Source of the DNA: Candidatus Korarchaeum sp.
Lineage (GTDB): Archaea > Korarchaeota > Korarchaeia > Korarchaeales > Korarchaeaceae
Assembly (NCBI GenBank): GCA_020833055.1
Contig: JAJHQZ010000004.1
Coordinates: 61,541 to 125,540 of the forward strand
Direction: 5' to 3'
Length of the DNA stretch: 64,000 bases
Below the pieces are notes generated by a model. That model saw nothing but the letters and a program-made list of their open reading frames with translations, searched no databases and was not told where the DNA came from. Shown piece after piece: positions 28,495 to 36,676 of the stretch (position 1 is its first letter; each line of letters begins with the position of its first letter). Position numbers and translations under genes: made by a program.

Positions 28495-29394
28495 ATGTCC
28501 TTCAGGGGGATAATAACTCCATTGATAACACCTTTCAATGAGAAGCTCGAGATAGATTTCGATGCTTTGAGGTGGCTCGCGCACCATCAGTTGAGAGGAG
28601 GTGTTCATGGCATCTTCCCGAACTCGACCACAGGGGAGTTCGTCCATCTGGAAAGGGAGGAAGCGATAAGGCTTACTGGAGCGTTGATAGAGGAAGTCGG
28701 TGGGAAGATCTGGGTTATACCTGGGATAAGCCATAATTCTACGGATAAAGCTGTTGAGCTAGGCAATATTTTCAAGGATATGGGCGTTGATGGAGTTATA
28801 GTCACCCCTCCATTCTTCTTCAAGATAGATGTTAGGAAACTGAAGCTGCACTTCTCTAGGATAGCTGATAGAGTGGATTTACCGATAATAATTTACAATA
28901 TACCCTCTCTCACCGGCATAAATGTTCCTATAGAACTCTACATCGAGTTAGCTCAAGAACATAACAATATCGCGGGAGCTAAAGTCACTTACGATAGCTT
29001 CTCCTACTTGAGGAGATTGATCCAGGGGATAAAATCCGTCAGGAAGGACTTCTCAGTGCTAACTGGGATGGACGATCTGCTCCTCTTCAATTTGATGATG
29101 GGAGGGGATGGGGGGATAACCGCCCTAGCGAACTTAACCCCTAGCTTACACAGATCTATCTACGATGCTTGGGAAAATGGAGATCTCAGGAGAGCTTTAG
29201 AGGAGAATTATAAGCTCTTGAAACTCTCTTCCATTTACGATATAGCTTCATCATTCCCAACTGCAATTAAAACAGCTCTAAATGTGATGGGAACACCTGT
29301 TAAGCCTTACGTGAGGCCCCCCTTGACGGAGGAGCCGGGTAGCGTGGTAACAGCTATAACTGGAGTGTTGAAGGAGTTAGGCTTGCATGACTAG
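28495..29394 (+). CDS. Dihydrodipicolinate synthase-family aldolase (paralogue 2), KDG aldolase-like
   Basis: Class I aldolase of about 299 residues. The Schiff-base lysine is K163 in AGAKVTYDSF, the tyrosine is in IIYNIPS, and the loop NSTTGEFVHLEREE has the TTGE motif of the superfamily. The KVTYDSF block, in place of the KDSSGD of true DapA, points towards 2-keto-3-deoxy-gluconate or other sugar-acid aldolases. It is only distantly similar to the copy at 14949, which suggests separate substrates. It is followed by the ribbon-helix-helix gene, which has its own promoter. Confidence 0.82.
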   Translation: MSFRGIITPLITPFNEKLEIDFDALRWLAHHQLRGGVHGIFPNSTTGEFVHLEREEAIRLTGALIEEVGGKIWVIPGISHNSTDKAVELGNIFKDMGVDGVIVTPPFFFKIDVRKLKLHFSRIADRVDLPIIIYNIPSLTGINVPIELYIELAQEHNNIAGAKVTYDSFSYLRRLIQGIKSVRKDFSVLTGMDDLLLFNLMMGGDGGITALANLTPSLHRSIYDAWENGDLRRALEENYKLLKLSSIYDIASSFPTAIKTALNVMGTPVKPYVRPPLTEEPGSVVTAITGVLKELGLHD

Positions 29395-29398
29395 TAAT

Positions 29399-29408
29399 GC
29401 TTATATAC
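29399..29408 (+). promoter_or_regulatory. TATA box of the ribbon-helix-helix gene
   Basis: GCTTATATAC lies 30 bases before the ATG at 29438, the expected archaeal TATA-to-start distance for a short-leader mRNA. AGGTG at about 29429-29433 gives a ribosome site. The box partly follows the TAG of the upstream aldolase gene. Confidence 0.55.
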
Positions 29409-29437
29409 TAATGATTGCATGTAATACAGGTGTGACT

Positions 29438-30013
29438 ATGTCAGAGAGTAGGGAGGAACGCCCGGGTGAGGAGATAGCTGTAACGCCTGAGGGTGTTAGA
29501 GTGAGGTCTGCGGGCAAGGAGATAGTAGTGAGGGCATCAGGAGAGGAGCGCCCGAGCAAGGACATAACTATAAGGGGAGTGAATCCGGAGCTTTACAATA
29601 GCGTCGCTGAGCTATCTAGGAAGCTCGGGATGAGCATAGGAGAGGCGATAAATGAGGCGATGAGGCTCTTGCTCGACGTCAGGGGCGGGCTCGTGGGGAG
29701 CATCCAACCCCTAGTGGAGGGGGTTAAGGAGGCCGGGAAGTCGATTAGTGAGGGTATCTCTAACTTAACTCCGATACCGATCTCAGGTATTGAGGAGATA
29801 GAGCTCAGTAAGGAGGACTTCGAGAAGTTCGGGAGGAGAGTGCTGATATCTGACGTGAGGAAGGTCGTTTTCTCTCAAGATGTGGATGAGGCGACCCTAG
29901 AGAAGTACGTAGCAGTGATAAGGGATTGCGATGAGGTCTCCTTCCCGAAGAGTATCTCTAAGCTACTAGCTTTATCTAAATGCAGGGATGTGAGTAAGGT
30001 GACTTTCTACTGA
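29438..30013 (+). CDS. Ribbon-helix-helix domain protein with unknown C-terminal domain
   Basis: About 191 residues. An acidic N-terminus leads to an RHH-like unit, a strand KDITIRGVNPELYNSVAELS followed by KLGMSIGEAINEAMRLLL, which normally binds DNA as a dimer. A glycine-rich linker with a helix (PLVEGVKEAGKSISEGISNL) then leads to a C-terminal domain (EDFEKFGRRVLISDVRKVVF, DEVSFPKSISKLLALSKCRD) that I do not recognise. The ATG at 29438 is well supported: a TATA box GCTTATATAC at 29399-29408 and AGGTG precede it, and longer starts overlap the aldolase end. It could be a regulator rather than an antitoxin, since no toxin gene follows. Confidence 0.6.
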   Translation: MSESREERPGEEIAVTPEGVRVRSAGKEIVVRASGEERPSKDITIRGVNPELYNSVAELSRKLGMSIGEAINEAMRLLLDVRGGLVGSIQPLVEGVKEAGKSISEGISNLTPIPISGIEEIELSKEDFEKFGRRVLISDVRKVVFSQDVDEATLEKYVAVIRDCDEVSFPKSISKLLALSKCRDVSKVTFY

Positions 30014-30044
30014 TATCTTTTTTATTTTTCCATCTTAAAGGGTT

Positions 30045-30554
30045 ATGGACACCAAGGCCCTGAGGAAGATCTCTTATGGGTTATACATAGTCTCCTCGAG
30101 ATTGGGGGATAAGCTGAACGGTCAGATAGCTAACGCAGTTTTCCAAGTGACATCCGAACCCCCTAAGGTCGCCGTTTGCATAAATAAGGAGAATTTTACG
30201 CATGAGTGCATAAGGTCAAGCTGGGCTTTCTCAGTATCGGTCCTCAGGAAAGAAGCTCCGATGACGCTGATAGGGAGATTCGGTTTCATGAGCGGGAGGG
30301 ATCTGAATAAATTCGAGGGGATCTCGTACAAGATAGGGAAGACTGGAGCACCCATAGTACTCGATGAATCCGTCGCGTACATGGAGTTCATCGTCACCTC
30401 TACGCTCGATGTGGGCACGCATACTATCTTCGTGGGGGAGCTAGTGGATGCGGAGCTGCTCAGCGATGAGGAAGTCATGACTTACGATTACTACCATAAA
30501 GTGAAGGGAGGGGTCTCCCCGGAGAAGGCGCCGACCTACATGAGGGAGCGTTGA
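30045..30554 (+). CDS. Flavin reductase-like FMN-binding protein
   Basis: About 169 residues of the flavin reductase/flavoredoxin split-barrel family. The typical start ALRKISYGLYIVSSRLGDKL, the QVTSEPPKVAVCINKENFTH block and CIRSSWAFSVSVL follow the family order, and IVDA-type strands (HTIFVGELVDAELL) and an ending YDYYHKVKGG are characteristic. It likely binds FMN and transfers electrons to oxygen-defence or rubredoxin partners; the C-terminus lacks a rubredoxin domain. Together with the Nudix gene 40 bases downstream it may form a small operon. Confidence 0.88.
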   Translation: MDTKALRKISYGLYIVSSRLGDKLNGQIANAVFQVTSEPPKVAVCINKENFTHECIRSSWAFSVSVLRKEAPMTLIGRFGFMSGRDLNKFEGISYKIGKTGAPIVLDESVAYMEFIVTSTLDVGTHTIFVGELVDAELLSDEEVMTYDYYHKVKGGVSPEKAPTYMRER

Positions 30555-30593
30555 GGAGCTCAACTTTTTTACCTCTCAATCCTCACTCGAGCT

Positions 30594-31049
30594 ATGAGGG
30601 AGTTCCCTAGATATGCTATAGCTAGCGTAGGCGCAGTCCTTTTGAGGGAGGGGAAGCTCCTCCTCGTCAGGAGGGGGTTCCCTCCGGGTCAGGGGAAGTG
30701 GTCCATACCCGGTGGCGTTATAGAGGCCGGGGAGAGCATCTTAGAAGCTGTTAAGAGGGAGCTATTCGAGGAGACTAATTTGTCAGCGGAGCCGATCGGC
30801 TTAATCGCTTTGAGCCAAGTAGTAGTGAGCGATGATAGTAGAGTTAAGTACCATTACGTCATAGCGGACATAATATTCGATCCCGCTTCGATAGAGGGAT
30901 CCGAGAGGCCGGGAGGGGATGCCACAGATGTCTCATGGCTCAGCTTGGAGGAAGCTTCCACTAGGGACGATGTGACGAGGACGACGAGGAAGCTAGCTAG
31001 CCTCCTGAGGAAAGGGGTCAAGTACCTCCCGATAGATTACATCTTATGA
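30594..31049 (+). CDS. Nudix hydrolase (ADP-ribose pyrophosphatase-like)
   Basis: About 151 residues. The Nudix box spans residues 41-63, GVIEAGESILEAVKRELFEE followed by TNL, fitting GX5EX7REUXEEXGU with Thr in the place of the final Gly. The N-terminal SVGAVLLREGKLLLVRRG and the GQGKWSIPG segments are family-typical. It hydrolyses a nucleoside diphosphate linked to another group, with ADP-ribose or NADH the usual archaeal substrates. Its 3' end overlaps the convergent aminotransferase gene by 13 bases. Confidence 0.92.
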   Translation: MREFPRYAIASVGAVLLREGKLLLVRRGFPPGQGKWSIPGGVIEAGESILEAVKRELFEETNLSAEPIGLIALSQVVVSDDSRVKYHYVIADIIFDPASIEGSERPGGDATDVSWLSLEEASTRDDVTRTTRKLASLLRKGVKYLPIDYIL

Positions 31050-32119
31050 ATCTCCTCTAAGATTATCCCGACCATTTCCTCAGCTTCATCATCGCTCAGG
31101 AGGCTGTAGCATATCCTGAAGCTCCCCTCATCCCCCATGAAGACATCCCCCGGAACTATACCAACTGCCGGATCCCTCTGAAGGAGCCTTAAAGCTAGTT
31201 CCCTCGAATCCCTCAACTTCTTGTGGCTGGCGAATATGTAAAAGGCCCCCCTAGGATAGGGGAAGGAGAAATCTCCCATTAGCTCGATTATCTTATCCCT
31301 CTTCCTCTTGTAGTGGGATCTCACTTTCTCTAAGTAATCCTCAGTGAGAGAGTCTAGGAGCGAGTTCAGTACTATCTGAGATATCTCCGAGACGCCAGCC
31401 GATGTGATGTAAACAGCATCGAATATCTTTTTCCTATCCTCCGGCCCCCAGTAAACGTAACCCAACCTCAGCCCCGGTACGCCGAAGGTCTTGCTGAAAG
31501 TATCTATTATTACGTCCCCCGGTACCTCTGGCCTGGAATCGAAGTATATCTGGGAGTAAGCTGCATCGTTTATCAGCAAGACATTCCTCCTCCTCAGCTC
31601 ATCCCACAGCTCCATCAGGGCATCTCTCTCGGGGACGAAGCCTGTAGGATTATTTGGGTAATTTATGAGGACAGCAGCAGCATCTCCTAGCTTCCCTAAG
31701 ATTTCATCAACGAGATCCTCCGCTGCGGAATTGTATGTGGCGAATCTCAAGCCCATTACCCTAGCATTATCGAAGTATTGAGTGAATCCGGGGGCTGGGA
31801 GGAGTACCTTCCTCCCCCTCAGGACCATTAGAGTCGAGGTCAGGGCTTGGGCCCCCCCGTTAGTCACGAATACACCATCGGGATCGATATCCCTCCCCAG
31901 GAAGTCCCTAGCGAACTTAGAGATCCTCTCCCTCGTCTCCCTCAGCCCCTCGAACGGCATGTACTTAGATCCCACGTCCCCTATCCCCCTGAGGATCTCG
32001 CTTATCCTCACTGGAGGAGGGTGGCTAGGCTCCCCTATATGGGCGTCTATCACCCTCCTCCCCTCCCTCCTCCTCTCCGAGCATATCCTGAACACGTCAG
32101 TCACATCTAACAATGTCAA
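31037..32119 (-). CDS. Class I aminotransferase (paralogue 1)
   Basis: PLP-dependent fold type I aminotransferase of 360 residues. The PLP lysine is in DTFSKTFGVPGLRLGYVYWG, the NYPNNPTGFV block and the LLINDAAYSQIYF aspartate/tyrosine block are present, and FRICYSL carries the substrate-binding arginine. The TTG start overlaps the stop of the ECF transporter T gene (TTGA), so the aminotransferase closes that operon and may act on what the transporter imports. A close paralogue of the same length lies at 53067. The amino-acid specificity cannot be read from sequence alone. Confidence 0.88.
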   Translation of the reverse strand: MTLLDVTDVFRICSERRREGRRVIDAHIGEPSHPPPVRISEILRGIGDVGSKYMPFEGLRETRERISKFARDFLGRDIDPDGVFVTNGGAQALTSTLMVLRGRKVLLPAPGFTQYFDNARVMGLRFATYNSAAEDLVDEILGKLGDAAAVLINYPNNPTGFVPERDALMELWDELRRRNVLLINDAAYSQIYFDSRPEVPGDVIIDTFSKTFGVPGLRLGYVYWGPEDRKKIFDAVYITSAGVSEISQIVLNSLLDSLTEDYLEKVRSHYKRKRDKIIELMGDFSFPYPRGAFYIFASHKKLRDSRELALRLLQRDPAVGIVPGDVFMGDEGSFRICYSLLSDDEAEEMVGIILEEIHKM

Positions 32120-32973
32120 CCCCCGAGTAACGACCTGAGGGATTGGAGGAAGCTCGAGTAGAGGGAGGGAGCGATCGTATAATTCAAGTAGATAGAGGAA
32201 GCGAAGATCACTATTATTATAATGAGGGTTATGTAATCCCTGGGCCTCATTCGAAGTTCCTCTAGTTGAGTCGGGTTCTTGGTAGCTCCATATCCCCTCG
32301 ACTCTATCGATATCTGGAGCTCCATCCCCCTCCTGAGGAGGTTGAGTATCAGAGGAGTTAGTATGGGGACGTAAGCTTTGAATGCCCTCACTATTATGTT
32401 CATCCTATCTATATCGAATGCCCTGAGCTTCTGGGCATCCTTTATGTCTGAGAAAGATTTGAATATGAGGGGAGCGAATCTGAGGCCAGCTAGTAGCGTG
32501 AAGGAGAAACTGTAAGGTAGCCTGAGGCTGTGAGCGAGAGCAGACATCTTAGTTATTGACGTAGTCACCACGAATATTATAGCTGCTATCACTACGACCA
32601 GTATCTTAACGGATATGAAGATACCGTAGAGGAGGCCCTCGAGTGTGAACTCCCCTATATCCTTCTCCCAGAGCTTGAAGTGACCTATCGCGAATAGAGG
32701 AGTCACTCCTCCCCTATAAAGGAATCCCTGAACGATTATGAAGAATAAGAATATCCCCAGAAGTACCTTTATCACTATAGCTACCCTCCAGAACTCTATC
32801 CCAGCTATCCTCCATATCATGAGCTCGAAGATCAGTACGATGAGCAAAGGTATTACCGAGTAATCGTGTGTGAAGATGAGAGCTAGCATCAATGCCGCGA
32901 GCAGCAGGAGGGCTTTAGTCATCGGATGTAACTTATGGATCGGGGTATCCTTCTCAACGTATTTGAAAGTCAT
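32116..32973 (-). CDS. ECF transporter transmembrane subunit (EcfT/CbiQ-like)
   Basis: About 285 residues with five or more hydrophobic segments. The N-terminus has DTPIHKLHPMTKALLLLAAL, the usual first segment of EcfT. The C-terminal coupling region has FSDIKDAQKLRAFD and PLILNLLRRGMELQISIESR followed by GYG, containing the two A-R-G-like coupling motifs (KLRAFD and SIESRGYG) that contact the ATPases. It links the S component to the ATP-binding subunits. ATG start overlaps the preceding ATPase gene end by four bases. Confidence 0.88.
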   Translation of the reverse strand: MTFKYVEKDTPIHKLHPMTKALLLLAALMLALIFTHDYSVIPLLIVLIFELMIWRIAGIEFWRVAIVIKVLLGIFLFFIIVQGFLYRGGVTPLFAIGHFKLWEKDIGEFTLEGLLYGIFISVKILVVVIAAIIFVVTTSITKMSALAHSLRLPYSFSFTLLAGLRFAPLIFKSFSDIKDAQKLRAFDIDRMNIIVRAFKAYVPILTPLILNLLRRGMELQISIESRGYGATKNPTQLEELRMRPRDYITLIIIIVIFASSIYLNYTIAPSLYSSFLQSLRSLLGG

Positions 32974-34682
32974 TCGACCACCTCCACTAAATCTAGGAAT
33001 TCCTCTACTTTTATTATCTGACTCGGCACCCCCATATGGCTCATAGAAATAGCTAGCCTAGTGATCTGAGGGGGCATTATCCCAGCTCGCTTGAGTCCCT
33101 CTACATCATTGAATATAACGTGAGGATCTCCATCCATTATTATCTTACCATCGGCCATCACTATAACTCTATTCGCGTACTTAGCGATCAAGTCCATATC
33201 GTGCGTTATCATTATGATAGTCTTCCCCTTCTCATGCAGGCCCTTCGCTAGATCAGCTAAGAGGTACCTCCCCCTGTAGTCCTGAGCTGTCGTAGGTTCA
33301 TCGAATATTATCACCTCCGGGTTCAATGCTAGAGTCGCAGCAGCCGCTAAGAGCCTCCTCTCCCCGAAGCTGAGCTTGAACGGGAAGTATTCTGCTTTCT
33401 CCTTCAATCCAACTGTATCCAGTATCTCAAGGGCGAGCTTCCTCGCTTCCTCCCCCTTAATGCCTATGTTCCTGAGGCCGAACATCACCTCCTCTATCGC
33501 CGATATAGTGAAGAGCTGGTAATCCGGGTTCTGTAGTATGAGCCCTATCCTCCTAGCCAGCTCACCTACTGTGAACTTGGAGACATCCTCACCCTTGAAT
33601 AGGACTTTCCCTCTCTGAGGTTTGAGCAACCCTATCATAGTCTTTACCAGAGTAGATTTCCCCGATCCGTTCATCCCTATTACCCCTAGGAAGTCCCCCT
33701 CATATACAGTCAGGCTCACGTTATCCAATGCTCTAACTCCCCCAGGGTACTCGAAAGTCAGGTCCTTAACTTCTATTATCGCTCTATCCCTCCTCTCCTG
33801 CTCGAAGCTGAGCTTACCAGAGAGCTTTATCTTCCCATCCTTCATGAACTTAGATAAAATCTTACTCGCATCTAGCTCATTTATCGGGACTTCTTCAGGG
33901 CTCAATCCCCTCTTCTCGAGCTCGTATGTCAAGATAGCGACATCAGGTGCCTTCACGCCAGCCCTCTCCATCAACTCGACATTGGAGAATATCTCCTTAG
34001 GGCTTCCAATCGCCAACAAGTTCCCATCCTTAAGTACAATGACTTTATCAGCTATCTCAGCTATCTCCTCAGTTTGATGCGTAGTTATCACCATAGTGAC
34101 ACCTCTCCTCTTCAATTCCTTGAGAGTAGCCATTACCTCCCTGACTCCGACAGGATCTAGTTGAGATGTAGGTTCATCCAGTACCAGCACCTTGGATCTC
34201 ATCGCTAGAGCTGAAGCTAAGACTAGCCTCTGTTTCTGCCCCCCGGATAATTCATCAGGCGATCTCTCCTCTAGACCGCTCAAGCCAGTGACTTCTAGAG
34301 CCCACTTCACACTGGCTATTATCTCCTCCTTGCTCAACCCCAGATTGCTAGGGCCGAAGGCCACTTCCATGAAGACAGTGGGGGAGAATATCTGGGAATC
34401 CGGATCCTGGAGCACTATAGAGACATATTTAGAGAGCTCCCTCATTGAAGAGTCCTTAGGCTGTATTCCGACGACGCTGACCCTTCCCTTTATCGTCCCC
34501 CCGTAGATATGCGGTATCACTCCAGATAATAGATAGCACAGGGTGCTCTTACCGGCCCCATTCTCACCGACTACAGCGACAGCTTCACCTTCTTCAACAA
34601 AAAAAGAGATATTTTTGAGAGCAACAGTGCCATCTGGATATGTGAAAGTGACATTTTCGAGCTCAATGACTCTCTCAGGCAT
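32970..34682 (-). CDS. ECF transporter fused dual ABC ATPase (EcfA-EcfA')
   Basis: Two ABC ATPase domains in one chain of about 570 residues. The first has Walker A GENGAGKST, the signature DELSGGQKQRLVLASAL and Walker B VLVLDEPTSQLDP. The second has GMNGSGKST, the less canonical LSFGERRLLAAAATL and VIIFDEPTTAQDY. The S and T genes flank it. The start is taken as ATG 34682, since GGAGCC precedes it and it begins after the upstream stop at 34696, whereas the longer form would overlap. The two ATPases are separate genes in many bacteria and fused in several archaea. Confidence 0.93.
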   Translation of the reverse strand: MPERVIELENVTFTYPDGTVALKNISFFVEEGEAVAVVGENGAGKSTLCYLLSGVIPHIYGGTIKGRVSVVGIQPKDSSMRELSKYVSIVLQDPDSQIFSPTVFMEVAFGPSNLGLSKEEIIASVKWALEVTGLSGLEERSPDELSGGQKQRLVLASALAMRSKVLVLDEPTSQLDPVGVREVMATLKELKRRGVTMVITTHQTEEIAEIADKVIVLKDGNLLAIGSPKEIFSNVELMERAGVKAPDVAILTYELEKRGLSPEEVPINELDASKILSKFMKDGKIKLSGKLSFEQERRDRAIIEVKDLTFEYPGGVRALDNVSLTVYEGDFLGVIGMNGSGKSTLVKTMIGLLKPQRGKVLFKGEDVSKFTVGELARRIGLILQNPDYQLFTISAIEEVMFGLRNIGIKGEEARKLALEILDTVGLKEKAEYFPFKLSFGERRLLAAAATLALNPEVIIFDEPTTAQDYRGRYLLADLAKGLHEKGKTIIMITHDMDLIAKYANRVIVMADGKIIMDGDPHVIFNDVEGLKRAGIMPPQITRLAISMSHMGVPSQIIKVEEFLDLVEVVE

Positions 34683-34695
34683 GAAAAGGCTCCTC

Positions 34696-35463
34696 CTACC
34701 ATATAGCCCCAGCCACCTTAGGCAGCCCACTCCTCTTCAGCCCTTCTATTATCGGTATCGCTATTATCGTTATTATCACGCAGAGTACGGGGATCCATAT
34801 CAAGTATACGCTGACAGTAGCTATTGTCAGGGAAACTGGATACTTATAGACGTACCAATATGGGTATTCCCAAGGCATCCACCAGAGGAACATCCCTATC
34901 AGTATCGTGAAGTACATAGCGATGAACCTCTTCGCCCCAGTGGCTTCCCTTATCAATCTAGGCAGTGTCCTGAAGCCTATAGGCGTCAGGAGCACGATTA
35001 TCCAAGGCAGCCAGGTTGGCAGGAATAGGGAGAAGTAGAGGGGCTGAGGCGCTGCATCGAAACCACCGGCAGGCCCTGGGATATAGTAAGGTACTAAGTT
35101 TATCGTTATCGTTTGACTTATGTACAATATCATTAATATTATGTAGTACTTCATCTTGTTAGCGTTCATCGTCAAACCGACTGTTATAGCAGGCATCGTG
35201 CCCGTGAGTATAACATCGAGTAGGCCAAGAGGATATGCGGCGGGCGAGAGGACCCAGCCTATGAGACCTCCTATGAAAGCGCTGAGCGTTGCCGCTGGTA
35301 GGCCCAGTATGAAAGGAGCTATCGCTGCGAGCGGAAGTGAGAGAGGCCAGTATCCGCCTCCTCCGACGTAAGGGAATATCGGGACTACACTAGTAGCCCC
35401 CAATAACGCTGAATAGAGGGCTATCCAAGAGACAGGGGCCCTCCTCTCGACTACCTCGCTCAT
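34696..35463 (-). CDS. ECF transporter substrate-binding S component (substrate unknown)
   Basis: About 255 residues, mostly membrane-embedded. Six or so helices are visible, beginning ALYSALLGATSVVPIFPYVG. The GYWPLSLPLAAIAPFILG and ILGLPAATLSAFIGGLIGWV segments fit an S component, and VYKYPVSLTIATVSVYLIWI occurs near the end. It is rich in aromatic residues (PWEYPYWYVYKYP), as in vitamin- or purine-binding S subunits, but no specific family signature was recognised. ATG at 35463 has GGGAGGTTGATC upstream, which overlaps the end of the small membrane protein gene. Confidence 0.75.
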   Translation of the reverse strand: MSEVVERRAPVSWIALYSALLGATSVVPIFPYVGGGGYWPLSLPLAAIAPFILGLPAATLSAFIGGLIGWVLSPAAYPLGLLDVILTGTMPAITVGLTMNANKMKYYIILMILYISQTITINLVPYYIPGPAGGFDAAPQPLYFSLFLPTWLPWIIVLLTPIGFRTLPRLIREATGAKRFIAMYFTILIGMFLWWMPWEYPYWYVYKYPVSLTIATVSVYLIWIPVLCVIITIIAIPIIEGLKRSGLPKVAGAIW

Positions 35464-35467
35464 GAGA

Positions 35468-35677
35468 TCAACCTCCCTTGAGTTTTCCCCAAACAGTGAA
35501 GATTATCCCTAGTATGAGCAGACCAGCGATAGTGTAATTGAAGAGATCTGGAGAGATCTGTTTCTTCGGGGGGAGTACGTAGATGTTATATATCTGCCCT
35601 AAGATCGCTATCACTCCCGCTATTATGAGGAAGAGCCCTACATAATACAAGAGGATTTTCGGCGCCTTCTGACTCAT
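35468..35677 (-). CDS. Small two-helix membrane protein at the head of the ECF operon
   Basis: A 69-residue protein with two clear transmembrane helices, KILLYYVGLFLIIAGVIAIL and NYTIAGLLILGIIFTVWGK, separated by a short loop with PPKKQISPDLF. Function unknown. Its end lies four bases before the S-component ATG, so the two are cotranscribed and the ribosome site of the S gene is inside this gene. It may be an accessory subunit of the ECF complex, which is speculative. The promoter probably lies in the AT-rich stretch 35690-35830. Confidence 0.6.
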   Translation of the reverse strand: MSQKAPKILLYYVGLFLIIAGVIAILGQIYNIYVLPPKKQISPDLFNYTIAGLLILGIIFTVWGKLKGG

Positions 35678-35837
35678 ATGCAGGCACCTGCAGAAAAGTG
35701 AGCCGGTATTTTAAATACTTTTCGCCTGAAATTTTTCCATATCATAGCATTGAGTTGTCAAAAGAAATGATAATAACTGTGTATTTTTTAATCTTTATTG
35801 AATAAAAGAAATGCCCTGGACAGGGAGGTAATTAAGT

Positions 35838-36674
35838 TTACCTAACTATCTCCTCCACATCCCTCCACCACTTCTTACTCGTGCCCTCCTTCGCTCTCTT
35901 CATCCAGTTCTTAGACTTCGGTTCCTCCTCTATTATCTTTAGTAATAAATCCACTTGTTTAATCACTTTCTCCTTCTCCTCCTCCTTCAGCCTCCCCTCT
36001 CTCACCATCTGACTAGCGTAAGCCTTCACCTTCTTCAAATTCTCGACTGAATCGTACCAGAATCCCCAGTCATCCGCTAGGACTTTAGCTATGTACCTAG
36101 CGTTGATCTTACCCTCCCCCTCCTCTTCAGCTAGCTCATGGGTCAGGAACAGGACTATCAGATCGACTAGATCCTTCGGATTTATCTCGTGTATCTGCAG
36201 CTTCTCCAGGACTAGATCGGTCGGTGTTATAGCATACTTAGAGAGCTCGAGCCTCCCCTTCCCGGGTTCCTCACCGAAGTAAACATCGTGACAGAATTCC
36301 AGTTTGTTGAAGAACACGTCCACGTGGAACTTGCCCTCCGGATGGTAGTATATCAGCCTCCTATCGCTGAACAGTAAGTTCACCATCCTGTCGGGTAGGA
36401 ATCCGAGTTCCCTCTCGAACACTTCCTTGAGCTTCTTCGCCTGCTTCTTATAAGCCATGAGATCTAGATCTGTGAACATAGGTACGCCAGCCCCGAACCT
36501 AGTTGAGTGTATCTCCCTAGCTCTAGCGTCCCTCTCAGTGTGTATATAGACGGCCATCGCCCCCAGTATCCTAGCTATGACACCACGCTCCTCCAACTTA
36601 TCTATTATAGCTTTGCACTCCCTCACGAACTCCTCAGGATTTATTTCAACGAAATGGATCCCCTCATGGCTCAT
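35838..36674 (-). CDS. Nucleotidyltransferase-fold protein
   Basis: About 278 residues. The N-terminal part has GVIARILGAMAVYIH and FTDLDLMAYKKQAKKL, where GA and DLD stand for the GS and DxD motifs of the nucleotidyltransferase fold (MNT/AbiEii-like group). A third acidic strand FHVDVFFNKLEFCHD follows. The C-terminal half is helical with many charges and may be an accessory domain. The active residues could be intact (D, D, D), although the first motif is atypical. ATG at 36674 follows the upstream stop by a few bases, so it forms an operon with the metallophosphoesterase gene. Confidence 0.65.
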   Translation of the reverse strand: MSHEGIHFVEINPEEFVRECKAIIDKLEERGVIARILGAMAVYIHTERDARAREIHSTRFGAGVPMFTDLDLMAYKKQAKKLKEVFERELGFLPDRMVNLLFSDRRLIYYHPEGKFHVDVFFNKLEFCHDVYFGEEPGKGRLELSKYAITPTDLVLEKLQIHEINPKDLVDLIVLFLTHELAEEEGEGKINARYIAKVLADDWGFWYDSVENLKKVKAYASQMVREGRLKEEEKEKVIKQVDLLLKIIEEEPKSKNWMKRAKEGTSKKWWRDVEEIVR

Positions 36675-36676
36675 GA

